Origin: Buxus sempervirens
Lineage: Eukaryota; Streptophyta; Magnoliopsida; Buxales; Buxaceae
Direction: 5' to 3'
Assembly: GCA_947561395.2 (NCBI GenBank)
Contig: OX387194.1
Coordinates: 14,184,048-14,248,047 of the forward strand
DNA length: 64,000 bases
Position numbers and translations under genes: made by a program. Each line of letters starts with the position of its first letter. Position 1 is the stretch's first letter. A model generated the notes under the pieces. It did no database searches, was not told the DNA's origin, and saw only the letters and a program-made list of their open reading frames with translations. Below are positions 42,595-52,792 of the stretch, one piece after another.

Positions 42595-44276
42595 CTAATC
42601 TCTATCCCCTAGCCTTTCCTCAAGCTCTCTGATCCGAGCCGCCTGAACCGCCACAAGCCTTTCAGCCCCCTCTGCATCTGGGTCACTGAGGAATGAGATG
42701 ACGTCATCTGAGAGGGTCTGCCTGGTCCTCATATCTCTGAGCCTGGCCATGGTTTCATCATGCCGGCGCCATGCAGCTCTCACCTCAAAGCGACGGGCCT
42801 GTATCTGCTCAGATAGTCGCCGCTCCAGATCTTCCTTCTCCAACCTCAAGGTTCGGGCCTCCTCCACCCATATGAGCTGAAGCCGCCTATGAGAAGCCCG
42901 CTTGGTCTCCAAGAGGTCCTCATAAGTAGGACACGGGACAGCAGGAGGATCCACCGGTACAGAAGCGCAGCTCTGCACCTGCTCTCTAATCCAAAAGATA
43001 TAGTCCTTCTCATGCAATTTGGAGAAGACAGGACCTCTCAAGAAGCAGGCCTGCGACCATTCCTTCAACAGGCGGAAGCATAACCCCATGGTGGCTGGTG
43101 TGAGAGGACCAATGAACTCTTCATACCCCTGAGGTACCATAATCCCTTGAGACTCCTCTCCAAACTGCCGGATGACTCTCAAAGGCAAGTAAAGTAAGGC
43201 AGACCTCAAGCCCATGAGCACAGCGAAATTCTGGTCAGAGAAGCTGATCACTGTCTCGACGGAGGGCTGATAAGCACCGGGCCATCTCACCTGGTCGTCC
43301 TGAAGAGTCCCCAAGAAAGCAAACCATCCCTGTTTGCCGCCATGTATATTGGGACACCCCCTGTTGCTCATCAAGACAGGAATGTTTAATCTGGGAAAGA
43401 AGCGGCGGGTTATCTCTTCAACCTGACTCAGGTGGTCAAGTAGCCAGAGCTGCACAAAACAGGGAAGCATTTCCAACATTAGAAAATTTCAATTTTGCAA
43501 TGAAAATTACAATTCAAAGAAAGAGGTTCAGATTTTACCTGAAGTATAGGGGCGCATGCAAGAAAACTTTCCTACTTCCGGTGATAGCAGTCAGTCAAGG
43601 CCTGGTATATTTCAGCCAGGATCATAAGGGCAAGCCTTTCGCGCTCCCTAACTTGGCAGATGACTGAAATGAGGGATAAATCAACCTCGCTATCGCCTCG
43701 GGGGAACAAAAGTTGATTGACCACTATCAAGGTCAAGGCATTGAACCGAGCCGACTGGTTGGAGCTATTTAACAGCTTCTCAGTCAAAAATGACTTGGAT
43801 AGGGTCAATAAGGCGTCGGCTTCCCCTAACTCTTTCTTGTTAATCCCTAAAAAGGTGGAGGCTTCCTTTTTGAAGCTCGGTTTGAGAGGTGGGTTGACTA
43901 CTTTCTTGGAGAAGCTAAGGTTGAGGATGGTTTCAACCTCCTCGACTGTAGGGGTCATCTCTTTTTCCCCAAACCGAAAGAGGTTCAATTGGGGTTCCCA
44001 ATGCCCAATCAGTGCCTCTATGATTTCCCATTTTAGAGGAACCTTTGGGATTGAGAGGAGGTGGCCTAGATTGGCAGAGGCCCAATCCACCTCATCTTGA
44101 GGGGTCATTGAGGAGACCCACCTCTCATAGAATGTATCTACAATGGCATACCTAGTCAAATTAGGAGGTTTGGACCTAATTTTTGGTCTAGGTGCTGTTA
44201 TTTTAGGTACAGAAGATGAAGAAGGCACAGAAGCTGAACCAGAAGCCATTAATGGGCAAAAGTGGATTAAAGGCAT
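42595..44276 (-). CDS. Antisense extra ORF, plant-mobile-domain-like, two exons
   Basis: On the strand opposite to pol. Exon 1 runs from ATG 44276 (or the more likely MASGSAS start at 44249) to 43539, exon 2 from 43449 to 42595. The 89-bp intron between them (43538-43450) has donor CAG|GTAAAATC and acceptor TTTTGTGCAG. Exon 1 contains VDWASANLGHLLSIPKVPL and EALIGHWEPQLNLFRFGEKEMTPTVEEV. This resembles the DUF7745/plant mobile domain family seen in plant transposons. Exon 2 continues that domain (LLDHL, RFFPRLNIPV) and ends in a long coiled coil. A TAG at 43572-43574 lies 11 codons before the donor, so this copy is damaged. Antisense ORFs downstream of pol are known in Tat-lineage elements, though their function is not known. 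Confidence 0.7.
43450..43538 (-). other. Predicted intron of antisense ORF
   Basis: 89 bp, with GT donor after CAG, a T-rich tract and AG acceptor (TTTTGTGCAG). Joining at these points keeps the reading frame between the two coding blocks. Confidence 0.65.
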
Positions 44277-44380
44277 CTAGGAGAGAGAAAATCGTCGAAA
44301 CAGGGGGTTTCTGACCTAAGCAATACGTCAAAATGACGTCCTGCCCGCAATTCGCGGTTTTAAAATAACCTAAGGGCAAA

Positions 44381-44498
44381 AACCGTATACACAGAACGGT
44401 TGTGCCTGAACCGCACTCAATGTGCGGTTGCATTCTCGTAAAGTTTAAAAACCGCGGGATAAGTACGGTTCTTGTATAACCGCCCTGAATGTACGGTT
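44381..44498. repeat. Four 21-bp AACCG-N11-CGGTT units upstream of antisense ORF
   Basis: Units lie at 44381-44401, 44409-44429, 44450-44470 and 44478-44498. They sit 105-250 bp upstream of the antisense start codon, where a promoter would lie. The first is the reverse complement of the common form. Confidence 0.92.
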
Positions 44499-44723
44499 TT
44501 TGCACAAAAGGTTTTTTTTCTTCTTTCTTTTAATAAGTCATGTTCCCCAGAAGACCTGTTACCTGTATAACAGTTGTAACATGATAAACATACAAAATTA
44601 AACAAAAAAATCTACAAAAAAGAAACAAAACCAAAAAAAATCTTCTCCTTTTATATATGACTACAAGTGGATACACCATGTTTATATACAAATGTCAAAT
44701 AAAATCCGAATCTAAACCTATCT

Positions 44724-45059
44724 CTAATAGGTGAACCCTGCCCTACCTCTACGACGGGCTCCCCTACGCTCATGGACCTCACCAGCAGGCTAGAAAGGCA
44801 AATAAAAAAGGGTCTAAGTTGAAGGTGATAAAAGAAAGGCCGGATTTTAAAAAGGGAAAGGGAATACCTCTGGGATCGACTCCAGCGAATCCCCAGACGC
44901 TCCAGAGTCTGAATCTGAAAGCTCCAGACCACTGGGAGAAGAAGGCTCAGGGTCTGGCTCGGCCCTAGAAGAAGATGCCACATCGGCCGGGTCCCTCCGA
45001 ACCCTCGAAGATGAAGGCTCATCTGCGGGACCCCGAGAAGCGCGACGTGTACGGGCCAT
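44724..45059 (-). CDS. Second antisense ORF, small, two exons, Arg-rich tail
   Basis: Exon 1 (45059-44868) starts MARTRRASRGPADEPSSS and is rich in Ser, Asp and Pro. An intron of 78 bp (44867-44790) has donor GAG|GTATTC and acceptor TTTCTAG. Exon 2 (44789-44724) would add a 21-residue basic end (ERRGARRRGRAG) and a TAG stop. The total is about 85 residues. I do not recognise a family. Basic ends around an acidic serine-rich middle would suit a nuclear protein, but that is inference. It lies upstream of the larger antisense ORF in the same direction. Non-coding origin is possible. Confidence 0.4.
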
Positions 45060-46850
45060 CTACAGGATCAGAGTGCAGGGAGAAATTCATTATCTTTTGT
45101 AACACTTAAAGCCAATAGGTCTTATTCATGATTTCTTCAGTAGGGCTATGGATTAATCAAGTTGTTTTGTTTGTAGGAAAAAGAAAATCGGAAGAAGCAC
45201 TTCAAAAAGTGCCCCACCAAACCAGGATTTGATTTCTTTCATTCGTTATTAATTTCTTTATTATCTCTGTTATGTATAAGAAACAAAATTTCCTATATGT
45301 CTTTCTTATAAATAAAAGAGATTTTTGAAGCAAGCTATTCGGAATTTTCAATTCATGTTTAGAATTCCGATAAGTTTAATGATTGACTAAAATCCTAAAT
45401 TGTTGAATATGTTTTAATTCTCAGGTCCACGGAATTCAGGATCACTCAGTTCCTAACAAGCATCTGGGTGTTCAGCTCAAGTTATTGTTTCTAGTTCAAT
45501 CCCATTTATGCTAATAGGGTATTGGCATCAATCGGATCCAAAGCCAATCAATGCCGGCATACAAGTAAGGCAGGGAGAGACATCTGTGCCCCATCCCAAA
45601 CAACAGAAACAAATAGAATGCGAACCAAGAAAAATCAAACGCACACTAGCATGAACAGATACAGATGCTAGAGAGGCCGACAGCAATGGCCTTCAAAAGA
45701 ATGGCGAAATGTTAGGGCAAAATTCAGATAAACCTAGGCTGACAGCAAGCACAGAAATTAGGGAATCTCTCAATCAGGAGCAAATAACCCAAATCATATC
45801 AGAAACCTGAGCAACATTTCTCATGATTGAGTTCTGATTAATACTTGCAAAGGGCATATGCAAAATTGGGGATTTTATCCCATTGACAACAGGACAACTA
45901 ATGCAGTAAATCAATAGCAAGAATCAAATTCGAGCATGGCTCAGGCAATCGTGGAATCAAAGCACAAGACTTTCGAACTAATTGTTTGCAAGTAGGATCA
46001 AGGATGCGGCCACTTACCTGTATCAGCCGAGAGATAAATCTGGCAAGGAAATAAGAACTCGACCTCACCAGGAATGTAGAGGACGGTCGACTGGAGTGGC
46101 AGTCATAGGGAGCAGGCACAACAGGTGCAGACCGGAGGGCAGTAGGAAGTGCTCGCCGGAGGCTACAGTCGCCGCCGGGATTATCAATCACTCAAAAAAA
46201 GTTGGTCCACCGGAAGAGAGTGAAGAACCACCGGAAAAAGAAGATGTCGCTGGAAAGGATGAGTTCGCTGGAGGAAGAGTAATTTCACCGAAGAAAGAAG
46301 AGATGAAAGCCGGAGAGAAGGCACGGTCGCCAGAGGGAAAAGACGAGTTCGGGAGTTCGAGGGTTTTGCGAAGACAGAGTGAGGAACCGCGGTCGCGGTC
46401 TCGGTTATATGTAACCTAGAAAACCGCACATACAGAACAGTTGGTATTAATATTGTTGAAAACCGCACATATAGCACGGTTGAAATTGAAAATGCTAAAA
46501 ACCGCATATTCAGTACGGTTGGCACCCAAAAATGAATTTTCAAAACTTTTTTCAATCTCTCTCAAAAGATCTATGTCCAGGGCAGTTGTGAATTGCAAGG
46601 AACACCACCCTATCAACTTTTGCTTTTAAAATTTGCTCAAATCTCACTTCATAGCCACGAGTGCTCTGTGAGAGGCGAGGAGAGGATTTGACCCTTAAGG
46701 TTAGGGACTTTTCATCAAATCCTTTAAACAAATTCTTTTTCAAATACCATATTGGAGTTCTTGTAGCTCATAATCAAATGGACATGATCTTGAGAAGCGC
46801 AATTTGCGGGTCTTTTTGCTCTCCGCTGTCAATTGATTCCAATTCCAGCG
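45060..46850. other. 3' region before polypurine tract
   Basis: 45060-45990 is AT-rich with no gene. 45990-46415 is GC- and GA-rich. It holds an open frame on the plus strand (45982-46419, Lys/Glu/Gly-rich) and others on the minus strand, none resembling a known domain. It could be the 5' region of an antisense transcript. Three palindromic units follow at 46422-46520. Confidence 0.5.
46422..46520. repeat. Three 21-bp palindromic units near 3' LTR
   Basis: Units lie at 46422-46442 (right arm CAGTT instead of CGGTT), 46461-46481 and 46500-46520. All are 21 bp and in the reversed orientation relative to most LTR units. Confidence 0.88.
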
Positions 46851-46863
46851 AAGAGGGGGCAGT
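46851..46863 (+). other. Polypurine tract of complete Gypsy element
   Basis: AAGAGGGGGCAGT immediately precedes the 3' LTR and matches the tract at 13478-13490. Confidence 0.85.
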
Positions 46864-49277
46864 TGTAGACACCCCAAATTGCATTTCAATATAAGAGAAT
46901 AACTTCAAATGGGCTTCAAAAGTCTTACTTGAGTCTTGACATGTGTCAAACTTTCAAAAACTTTCAGAATCAGTGCCAACCGCACTGTGTATACGGTTTT
47001 TATAATCTTGGTCTCAACCGCTCTGTATGTGTGGTTGCAACCGCACACACAGCACGGTTCACATCAATGCTAGTTGCACTGGCGGCCACGTGGCTTCGCG
47101 AAGCTTCGGCCGTTAAGCCGCGTGGACAGCAATCAATTAAAGCATAACTGAATTGAACCGCCCTGTATATGCGGTTTGGTCAAATTTATACATTAACCGC
47201 ACTTTGAGTGACGGTTGTGAAGAAACCGCACTGAGTATACGGTTTTGGCTGTTTCGGGGATTTGCGAAATGGCTCGATCCCTGAGCCTTATTTACGCATA
47301 TTACCTCTCTCTTAGGGACTTGAACTCCCTATTTCACCCTCCGAAACTTGCTGAATTACTCCAATTCAAGCCTTGGAGGAGAATTGGAATAATCTAGAAG
47401 GCCTTTTTGGCCTATCCTTGGGACTCTTCTACCCTTGACTTGGCCTATAAATAGAGGGGTCCTCCTCTTGCAAATGGCTGACAATTTGAAGCATAGAAGC
47501 TCTGCAAGAAGAGGAGAAACTCTGCTGGATTGTCTACTCAAAGCTCAAGCTACCTAAGGTAAAGCTCTCTTTAGATTTCTGGTTTCCTCTTTACATTCCA
47601 GCAACCTCTCATCTTCTACCTTTCTGTAGTGTAAGGCCTTTGTGCATCTTTGTAACCCCAAACCCCTTCTAAAGTACCTGGGAATCCTCTCTAGCCATAA
47701 AACGTGAAGAGAGAGCCTGGGGAAAAGGAAGGTGGAATGGATCCTCTAGGTTTAGAACCCTCAAATGATGAAAAGCATGCTATATGGCTATTTTGAATCC
47801 ATGAATGCTTCTCTAAGTTATTTTGTATTTGGAGAAGATGTGAATCCATGCTCTCAATAGCCATGGATTCCAACTTTCTCATAGAAATGTGATTTTCCAC
47901 ATCTTCACACCCACTTTCCACCATTTTTTATCAAAATAGGCTAGATCTTGGATTTCCATGTAAATATGGAAAATCTGAGATCATTGGCCTTAGAATGAGT
48001 TTTTAGAACTTCATGAGAGGGTTTTTTATTGATTTTGAGGTTTTGGTCGAATCCACATGCACACATGCACTGGTTTCCCTGTTTCCTCTTCAAAAAACCT
48101 CAAAACAGGACAGATCTGTGGCCTGTCTTGGAAGACTCATAACTTTATCCTCCGGATGAATTTTTGAGTGATTCCAAAGACATGTGATAGATGGATGTGT
48201 CTACTTAATATCTGGAAATTTTCGTCCACTTCCATGTAGCCAATTTTTGACACCATCTCTCCAAAGTTTGTAAGACAGTTCAGCCCAGATTGCTGAACTT
48301 GCCGCTTTGATGGTGCACTATTTGCTCAGTTTTAATCCGTTTCCTATGATTCCAGTTTCTGAGTTTTCTTTGAGAAGTCTATTTTCATTTCCAACTGATT
48401 TCAGCAGATTTCAATCTGTTTTGTGCCTTGGGTGCTCAGTTGACTCAGAGGTGCTCGCTGGCATGGTCCAGAGCTCATCTGTGGTCTTCTAGGCCTGTTC
48501 AAGAGAGCACACAAGTCACATCCGGATAGAGATTGGTGTGAGGTCTTTTTATTTGGAAAGATGGCACTACATACTTCCTCCATACCAATTTTCATGGATT
48601 TTTATTGAGCCAAACTCCACGAATAGAGCTTTGAAAATGCCTACTTAACACTTTTTCTGAGTTATAACAGCAGATTTCATATGTGGATTTCTCTTTTGTT
48701 TTGGATCGGATTGAGCTGAATTTTTTAATATATACTCTACTATATACCAGTTTTCCAATGGCTTTGGTTTCATTTGATTTGGATTTGAATTGGGGGAGTT
48801 ATGGTTTATCAAAGCTTTCAAGTTCTTTTGACCTAATTTCTCCAGATTTGCCTTAGCTGGATTTTCTTCATTTTTACTTTGATTTCACTTCACTCATGAA
48901 GATTTAGAAGTGATGGATCCATGAAGAGAACCTAAGTTCATTAGACTTCTCATGTGGAAGGGTCACACACATTGTGCTTGTTAAGCACCTCTTAGTTCAT
49001 TTTACTAACAAATGATTTAAAGTATAAGCAAGCATGTGGTAACCGTCTTAGACGGATGAGTGGGGGTGCCTAACACCTTCCCCCGCTCATAAATAATTCC
49101 TCGTACCCAATCTCTGGATTTTCCTTGTATTAGAGCTACTTTGGCTCTATTTGACATCTATGAACCCTTTGGTGTCCATTCACACCTTAAAATGGATGGT
49201 GGCGACTCTTAACATTTTATCCATCCCCGCGTGACGATAATCGGAAGTCATCCGAGATGACGAATCCATGTCTCACA
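46864..49277 (+). repeat. 3' LTR (type B), 2414 bp
   Basis: Same length as the 5' LTR, with about 14 substitutions seen, for example in the palindromic units at 47032 and 47042, at 47207, and in the tract around 47674-47703. It carries the same TATA box (47446) and the six palindromic units (46978-47244). It ends at TCTCACA, followed by the duplication GTCTT. Confidence 0.95.
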
Positions 49278-49287
49278 GTCTTGGAGT

Positions 49288-49500
49288 CACTACTAAAAAC
49301 CAGGGTTTTACCGGTGGTGAAAATAAAAAACCGCCGGTAATTCTATTACTGGCGTTTCACTACTAAAAAACAGGGTTTTATTAGCGGCATTTTTATAAGC
49401 ACCGCTAATAAAAAATACTTTTACCGGCATTCGACGCCGCTGTTTGTCAATGGTGTGTTTAGACCATTACCGGCGGTTTTAAACCGTCGGTAATTGCCTC
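49288..49500. repeat. Left CACTA termini and sub-terminal hairpins
   Basis: Three hairpin-forming repeats follow one another: TTTTACCGGTGGT ... ACCGCCGGTAA (49312-49346), TTATTAGCGGC ... GCACCGCTAATAA (49378-49412), and ACCATTACCGGCGG ... CCGTCGGTAAT (49462-49497). Sub-terminal repeats of this kind bind the TNPA-type protein in CACTA elements. Confidence 0.75.
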
Positions 49501-49536
49501 TTTAAATGTTTTTTTTTTCCCGCCCCACCCTAACCC

Positions 49537-49611
49537 CTGCGTGTAAAACTTTTTGGAGGCCCATTATTCCTCCCCCCCCCCTGCGTGTAAAACTTTTTGG
49601 AGGCCCATTAT
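49537..49611. repeat. Short direct duplication in CACTA left end
   Basis: A 31-bp sequence beginning CTGCGTGTAAAACTTTTTGG stands at 49537-49567 and again at 49581-49611, separated by a C-rich run. Confidence 0.85.
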
Positions 49612-49825
49612 GCTTATGATGGTTATGCTCTATAGGTACACTTCCTATGTATCATAATGTAATTGAAGCTCCTGAATTCTAGACACCCAGGAAAGATGTT
49701 CTATTGGCAGGCCATCCTGCCTTCAATTATTTCCACTAAAATCATGTTGGGATGGGTATACCTATTCATGATCGATATGCCATATAAGAGAGCTTTGGCT
49801 TCTAGCTGTAGCTAGGCCAGGCGCT

Positions 49826-50041
49826 TCACAATAAAGGTGGCTGAAGGCCACTAGCAGGTTTCCTTCCACCTCCAGCACAAGGACTTGGATTACCAAGGCA
49901 AGTTCCGTCAGTGTTAGATTTTAGAACACCGTCAGGAGGTTTAATCATCATATAAATCTGCTCTAGCCACTTTGAAGGAAATATATTGGTGAGTTGGCTA
50001 GCCACTTTAATCATCAAACCAGAAACCATCGCACACGCCAT
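49826..50041 (-). pseudogene. RNase H-like (RVT_3 type) fragment
   Basis: The minus-strand translation contains KPPDGVLKSNTDGTCLGNP and CAGGG. This is the start of the RNase H-like domain found at the end of plant non-LTR retrotransposon proteins and in related host proteins (usual form K-x-N-x-D-G...GNPG.AG.GG). Only the first strand region is present, after which the similarity stops. It lies inside the CACTA boundaries and is probably an inserted or captured fragment. Confidence 0.5.
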
Positions 50042-50283
50042 TGATCCGTGTGTTCATCCACACAAAACTTTCTGGTCGAAACCAAACGTGAATATAAAGA
50101 ATTTTGTTGATACATGATGGATTTGCAAGTTAGTCCCTGCTGTTTAATGGCTTAACAAATTTTGATACATGAATCATCAGAAAATGTTTCACTAAAATAC
50201 GAATTGCAAGCACGTATGAGAAAGAAAATGTTAACCTGATTAAACTCAGAACAACAAGCACACGTAAGAAAGAGAGACCTTTC

Positions 50284-50443
50284 TGTGGGGCCATCGAGAC
50301 ATTCCATACTTCCTGCATATCTTCTTAAGAACTATGGGGCATATGTTTAATTCTTTCGCAGCCTCTTCCGTAGGTAGATGAAAATATTTCCCCAAGTCCT
50401 TCAGTGTCATTTTCCCTGTTCTCTCCCTCTGCATATTATGCAA
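50284..50443 (-). pseudogene. RWP-RK domain exon fragment
   Basis: The minus-strand frame contains TLKDLGKYFHLPTEEAAKEL followed by NICPIVLKKICRKYGMSRWPHRK, the core of the RWP-RK DNA-binding domain, nearly complete and unbroken. RWP-RK proteins (NLP and RKD families) are plant transcription factors in nitrogen response and egg-cell or embryo programmes. The exon appears to end at AAAG|GTCTCTC, a possible donor. No other exon of such a gene is recognised nearby, and the fragment lies within CACTA ends, so gene capture is the likely explanation. It could instead be an exon of a host gene not recognised otherwise. Confidence 0.65.
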
Positions 50444-51399
50444 GAGAATAGAAATTCGTCAAAAAAAAGAAAAAAAGCAAAGGCGAAATTTACAACGACG
50501 ATGTTTTTATTTGATGTGAACGTAAAAACCCATTCACATAGAACAAAGAAGAATTTGGGTTACAAAAAAAAAAAAAAAAAAAAAAGGAAAGAAGTATTTG
50601 GTTAATTGTGCTTCTAGGCTGCTTTTTGGTAGTATCATTGCATCAATTTCTGCTGCTTGGTTCATGTCATGCATCGCTGTACTAATTTAATAGTTCAAAT
50701 AGATCAAAGAAAATAAACACAGCAGAAATAATTGCACATATTAGACCGAGGCCTCAGGATGCTACCATACTTGCACATATTAGACTGAAGCCAGAGAACC
50801 AGATGCTTGTTTATGCTTGAACAAGATAGTAAAAGAGATGCCTCTGCTGTTTCTCATCCACGGTAATAATAAAAAACATAAGATAAGAGTGCTGAAGTAA
50901 AGAAACAAAAAAGAACAATTTATAGAGATTCAAATAGTGTCATTAGATCAGCATCCAAAATGTAATAAGAAATAACCCGTGTATCTAATTCAAGTGCAGA
51001 AATTTCTATTGTTCCCAAATGTGCATGAAGAAATTTCTGTAGTTCCTAAAATTTCTATTGTTCCAAAAGTGAAGGTTGCAAAAAAATTCTATAGTTCCTT
51101 CTTAAATTCGCTTGATGTAGCTTGCAAAAAATGCTTTTCACATTGCACCTACAAAACCCAGGTTTTAATAATCTTATCACATAACAATGAAGCAACTACC
51201 AGAAAGTAAGTTGAAAAAAATGCAAAATATATATTTCGAGGGCTGTTGAAAATAAATTCAAGAAACACTTACATAGTATGAAGGCTCAACTAGCTAGGTC
51301 CAATAACATCGTTAGGTAAAGGGGATGGTCCGCACTGTCATTTTAGAATGTTTAGTTATTATACGATGGATTTTGGAAGTTTGAAAGAAATATATGAGC
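50444..51399. other. CACTA interior, no gene seen
   Basis: AT-rich, with a run of about 20 A at 50562-50583 and a loosely repeated AATTTCTATTGTTCC phrase near 51000-51065. No coding domain is recognised. Confidence 0.45.
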
Positions 51400-52792
51400 A
51401 AATAAATTGTAGGAGACTACTTCTTTTGATAAAATCTCTACCATATTCTTGAGACATTGCATTTCGACCTCCACTTGTTGTATGTGCTGCTGGACATACT
51501 CTTGCATCTGTTGTTGCATGTTCTCCTCCAACAATTTTACTTTCTCCCTCAAGGCAGCCATCTTTGTTGCATCACTGGATGGTCTAGAAGAGCTCGGGGA
51601 ATACCCCCAAAGTTTTGTTGTTGTTGGGCCTAAGCCATAGCCACGAACACGCCCATGCCTCTCTGGTCCCATGACATAAGAGTATACATCGTGTCGGCCT
51701 GTACTTTCTTGTGATCCCTTTGATTGTTGTCCCATCATCTCTTTCATTCGTTGCAAATTAAATAGGAAAGTATACACTATGAGTTGGAAATCATTTTAAT
51801 TACTTATAGAGAATGAATAAGATATCCAAACTTATTAATTTTTCTGTCGCAACACTATTGATAGGATTTCTATTTTTATGCACATGAGTATCAATGAAAA
51901 GTTCTGTTCATGTAGGAGATGTTTGAGTGGAGCTCATTAATTTCTATAAAATCAACCAACCATTCCAAATTTGCTCAATCATATTAATTAAGTATGGCTA
52001 TTATATTAAAACAAATACAATCACGTCACTTTGAATCCATACCTTCTCATGATACAACCTAGCAAAAGTCTTAGTCCCAGAAGTGTGGAGCAATTTTTGG
52101 TGTGACCGGTTATTTTTATTCAATTGACTTCGCTTCTGTATTATATAACCAATTTCTTTGTGAGAATGCAGCTAATATAATAATAAAATCTTGTACATTA
52201 CCGTAATTAACATGATTTAGTATCCGTAATTAAAAAGATACCTGTCCTTCTCTAGAGTCCCAAAAAATGACTAGAGCCCGCCATTGGAACTTATCTACAC
52301 TATGAGGGCATGCATTGTAGTTCTCCTCATCAGTCATGCAAGCATCATAGTACTTTCGCTTGAGGGATGACTTGTAGAGTCTCCTTTTTTTTACTAAGTG
52401 ACTTCATGAAGAAGCCCTTTAACGTAGCTGGAACATTAAATTTAAGCTGTGCAATATTATTAAATTTAAGTTTTAGTAAAGCACTATGAAAAGGAACAAT
52501 GATCAAGCTATATAGTAAAATTATAGCATTATAAATAGTTTACTTGTACTCTCATCCAAGCTTGTTCCTTTGAATTCTCATCGATATCTCACCAACTCTG
52601 GTTACTCAAAGGCAACAAATGCCAATCCCTAGTGATAATACCACAATAGTTTGTAAATTTAGACTCATTTGGGCCAACAAGGCCCCCTCTACTGTCAATT
52701 TCCACCGACATCTTTTGTCCCGGTGGCATGTTATGAACATCAATACATCATGTAGGCCCTCGTCCCCTCTTCTGTCTAACTTGGTCATCCAT
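51400..52792 (-). pseudogene. TNPA-like (Ptta/En/Spm, transposase_24) gene, broken
   Basis: Three minus-strand coding blocks are separated by probable introns. Block 1, 52792 to about 52546, starts ATGGATGACCAAG and encodes HNMPPGQKMSVEIDSRGG and FTNYCGIITRDWHLLPL. Block 2, about 52440-52250, encodes YNACPHSVDKFQWRALVIFW. Block 3, 51777 to about 51400, encodes DVYSYVMGPERHGRVRGYGLG followed by a coiled coil. These are hallmarks of the plant transposase family related to TNPA, the protein that binds sub-terminal repeats of CACTA elements. In-frame TGA codons interrupt block 1 (after RGRGPT and after NQSW), both in contexts where CGA is expected, so it is a pseudogene. Exon limits are approximate. 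Confidence 0.7.

Larger units (their letters stand above)
28203..49277 (+). mobile_element. Complete Tat/Ogre-like Ty3/Gypsy element, 21,075 bp, TSD GTCTT
   Basis: Two LTRs of equal length (2414 bp; 28203-30616 and 46864-49277) enclose the element, with target duplication GTCTT on both sides (28198-28202 and 49278-49282). I counted about 14 substitutions and no length change between the LTRs, roughly 0.6 percent, so the insertion is young. Order: LTR, primer site, long leader with a 77-bp tandem array, gag-protease-G-patch, RT-RNase H-second RNase H, integrase, 5.3-kb 3' region with two antisense reading frames, polypurine tract, LTR. A second, archaeal-type RNase H, a G-patch and very large size are marks of the Tat/Ogre clade. 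Coding is slightly damaged, with one frame change and one TGA in pol. Confidence 0.95.

Noticed and set aside
45982..46419. 145-codon plus-strand frame, Lys/Glu-rich
   Set aside because: GA-rich composition with open frames on both strands and no recognisable domain. Described only as a region.
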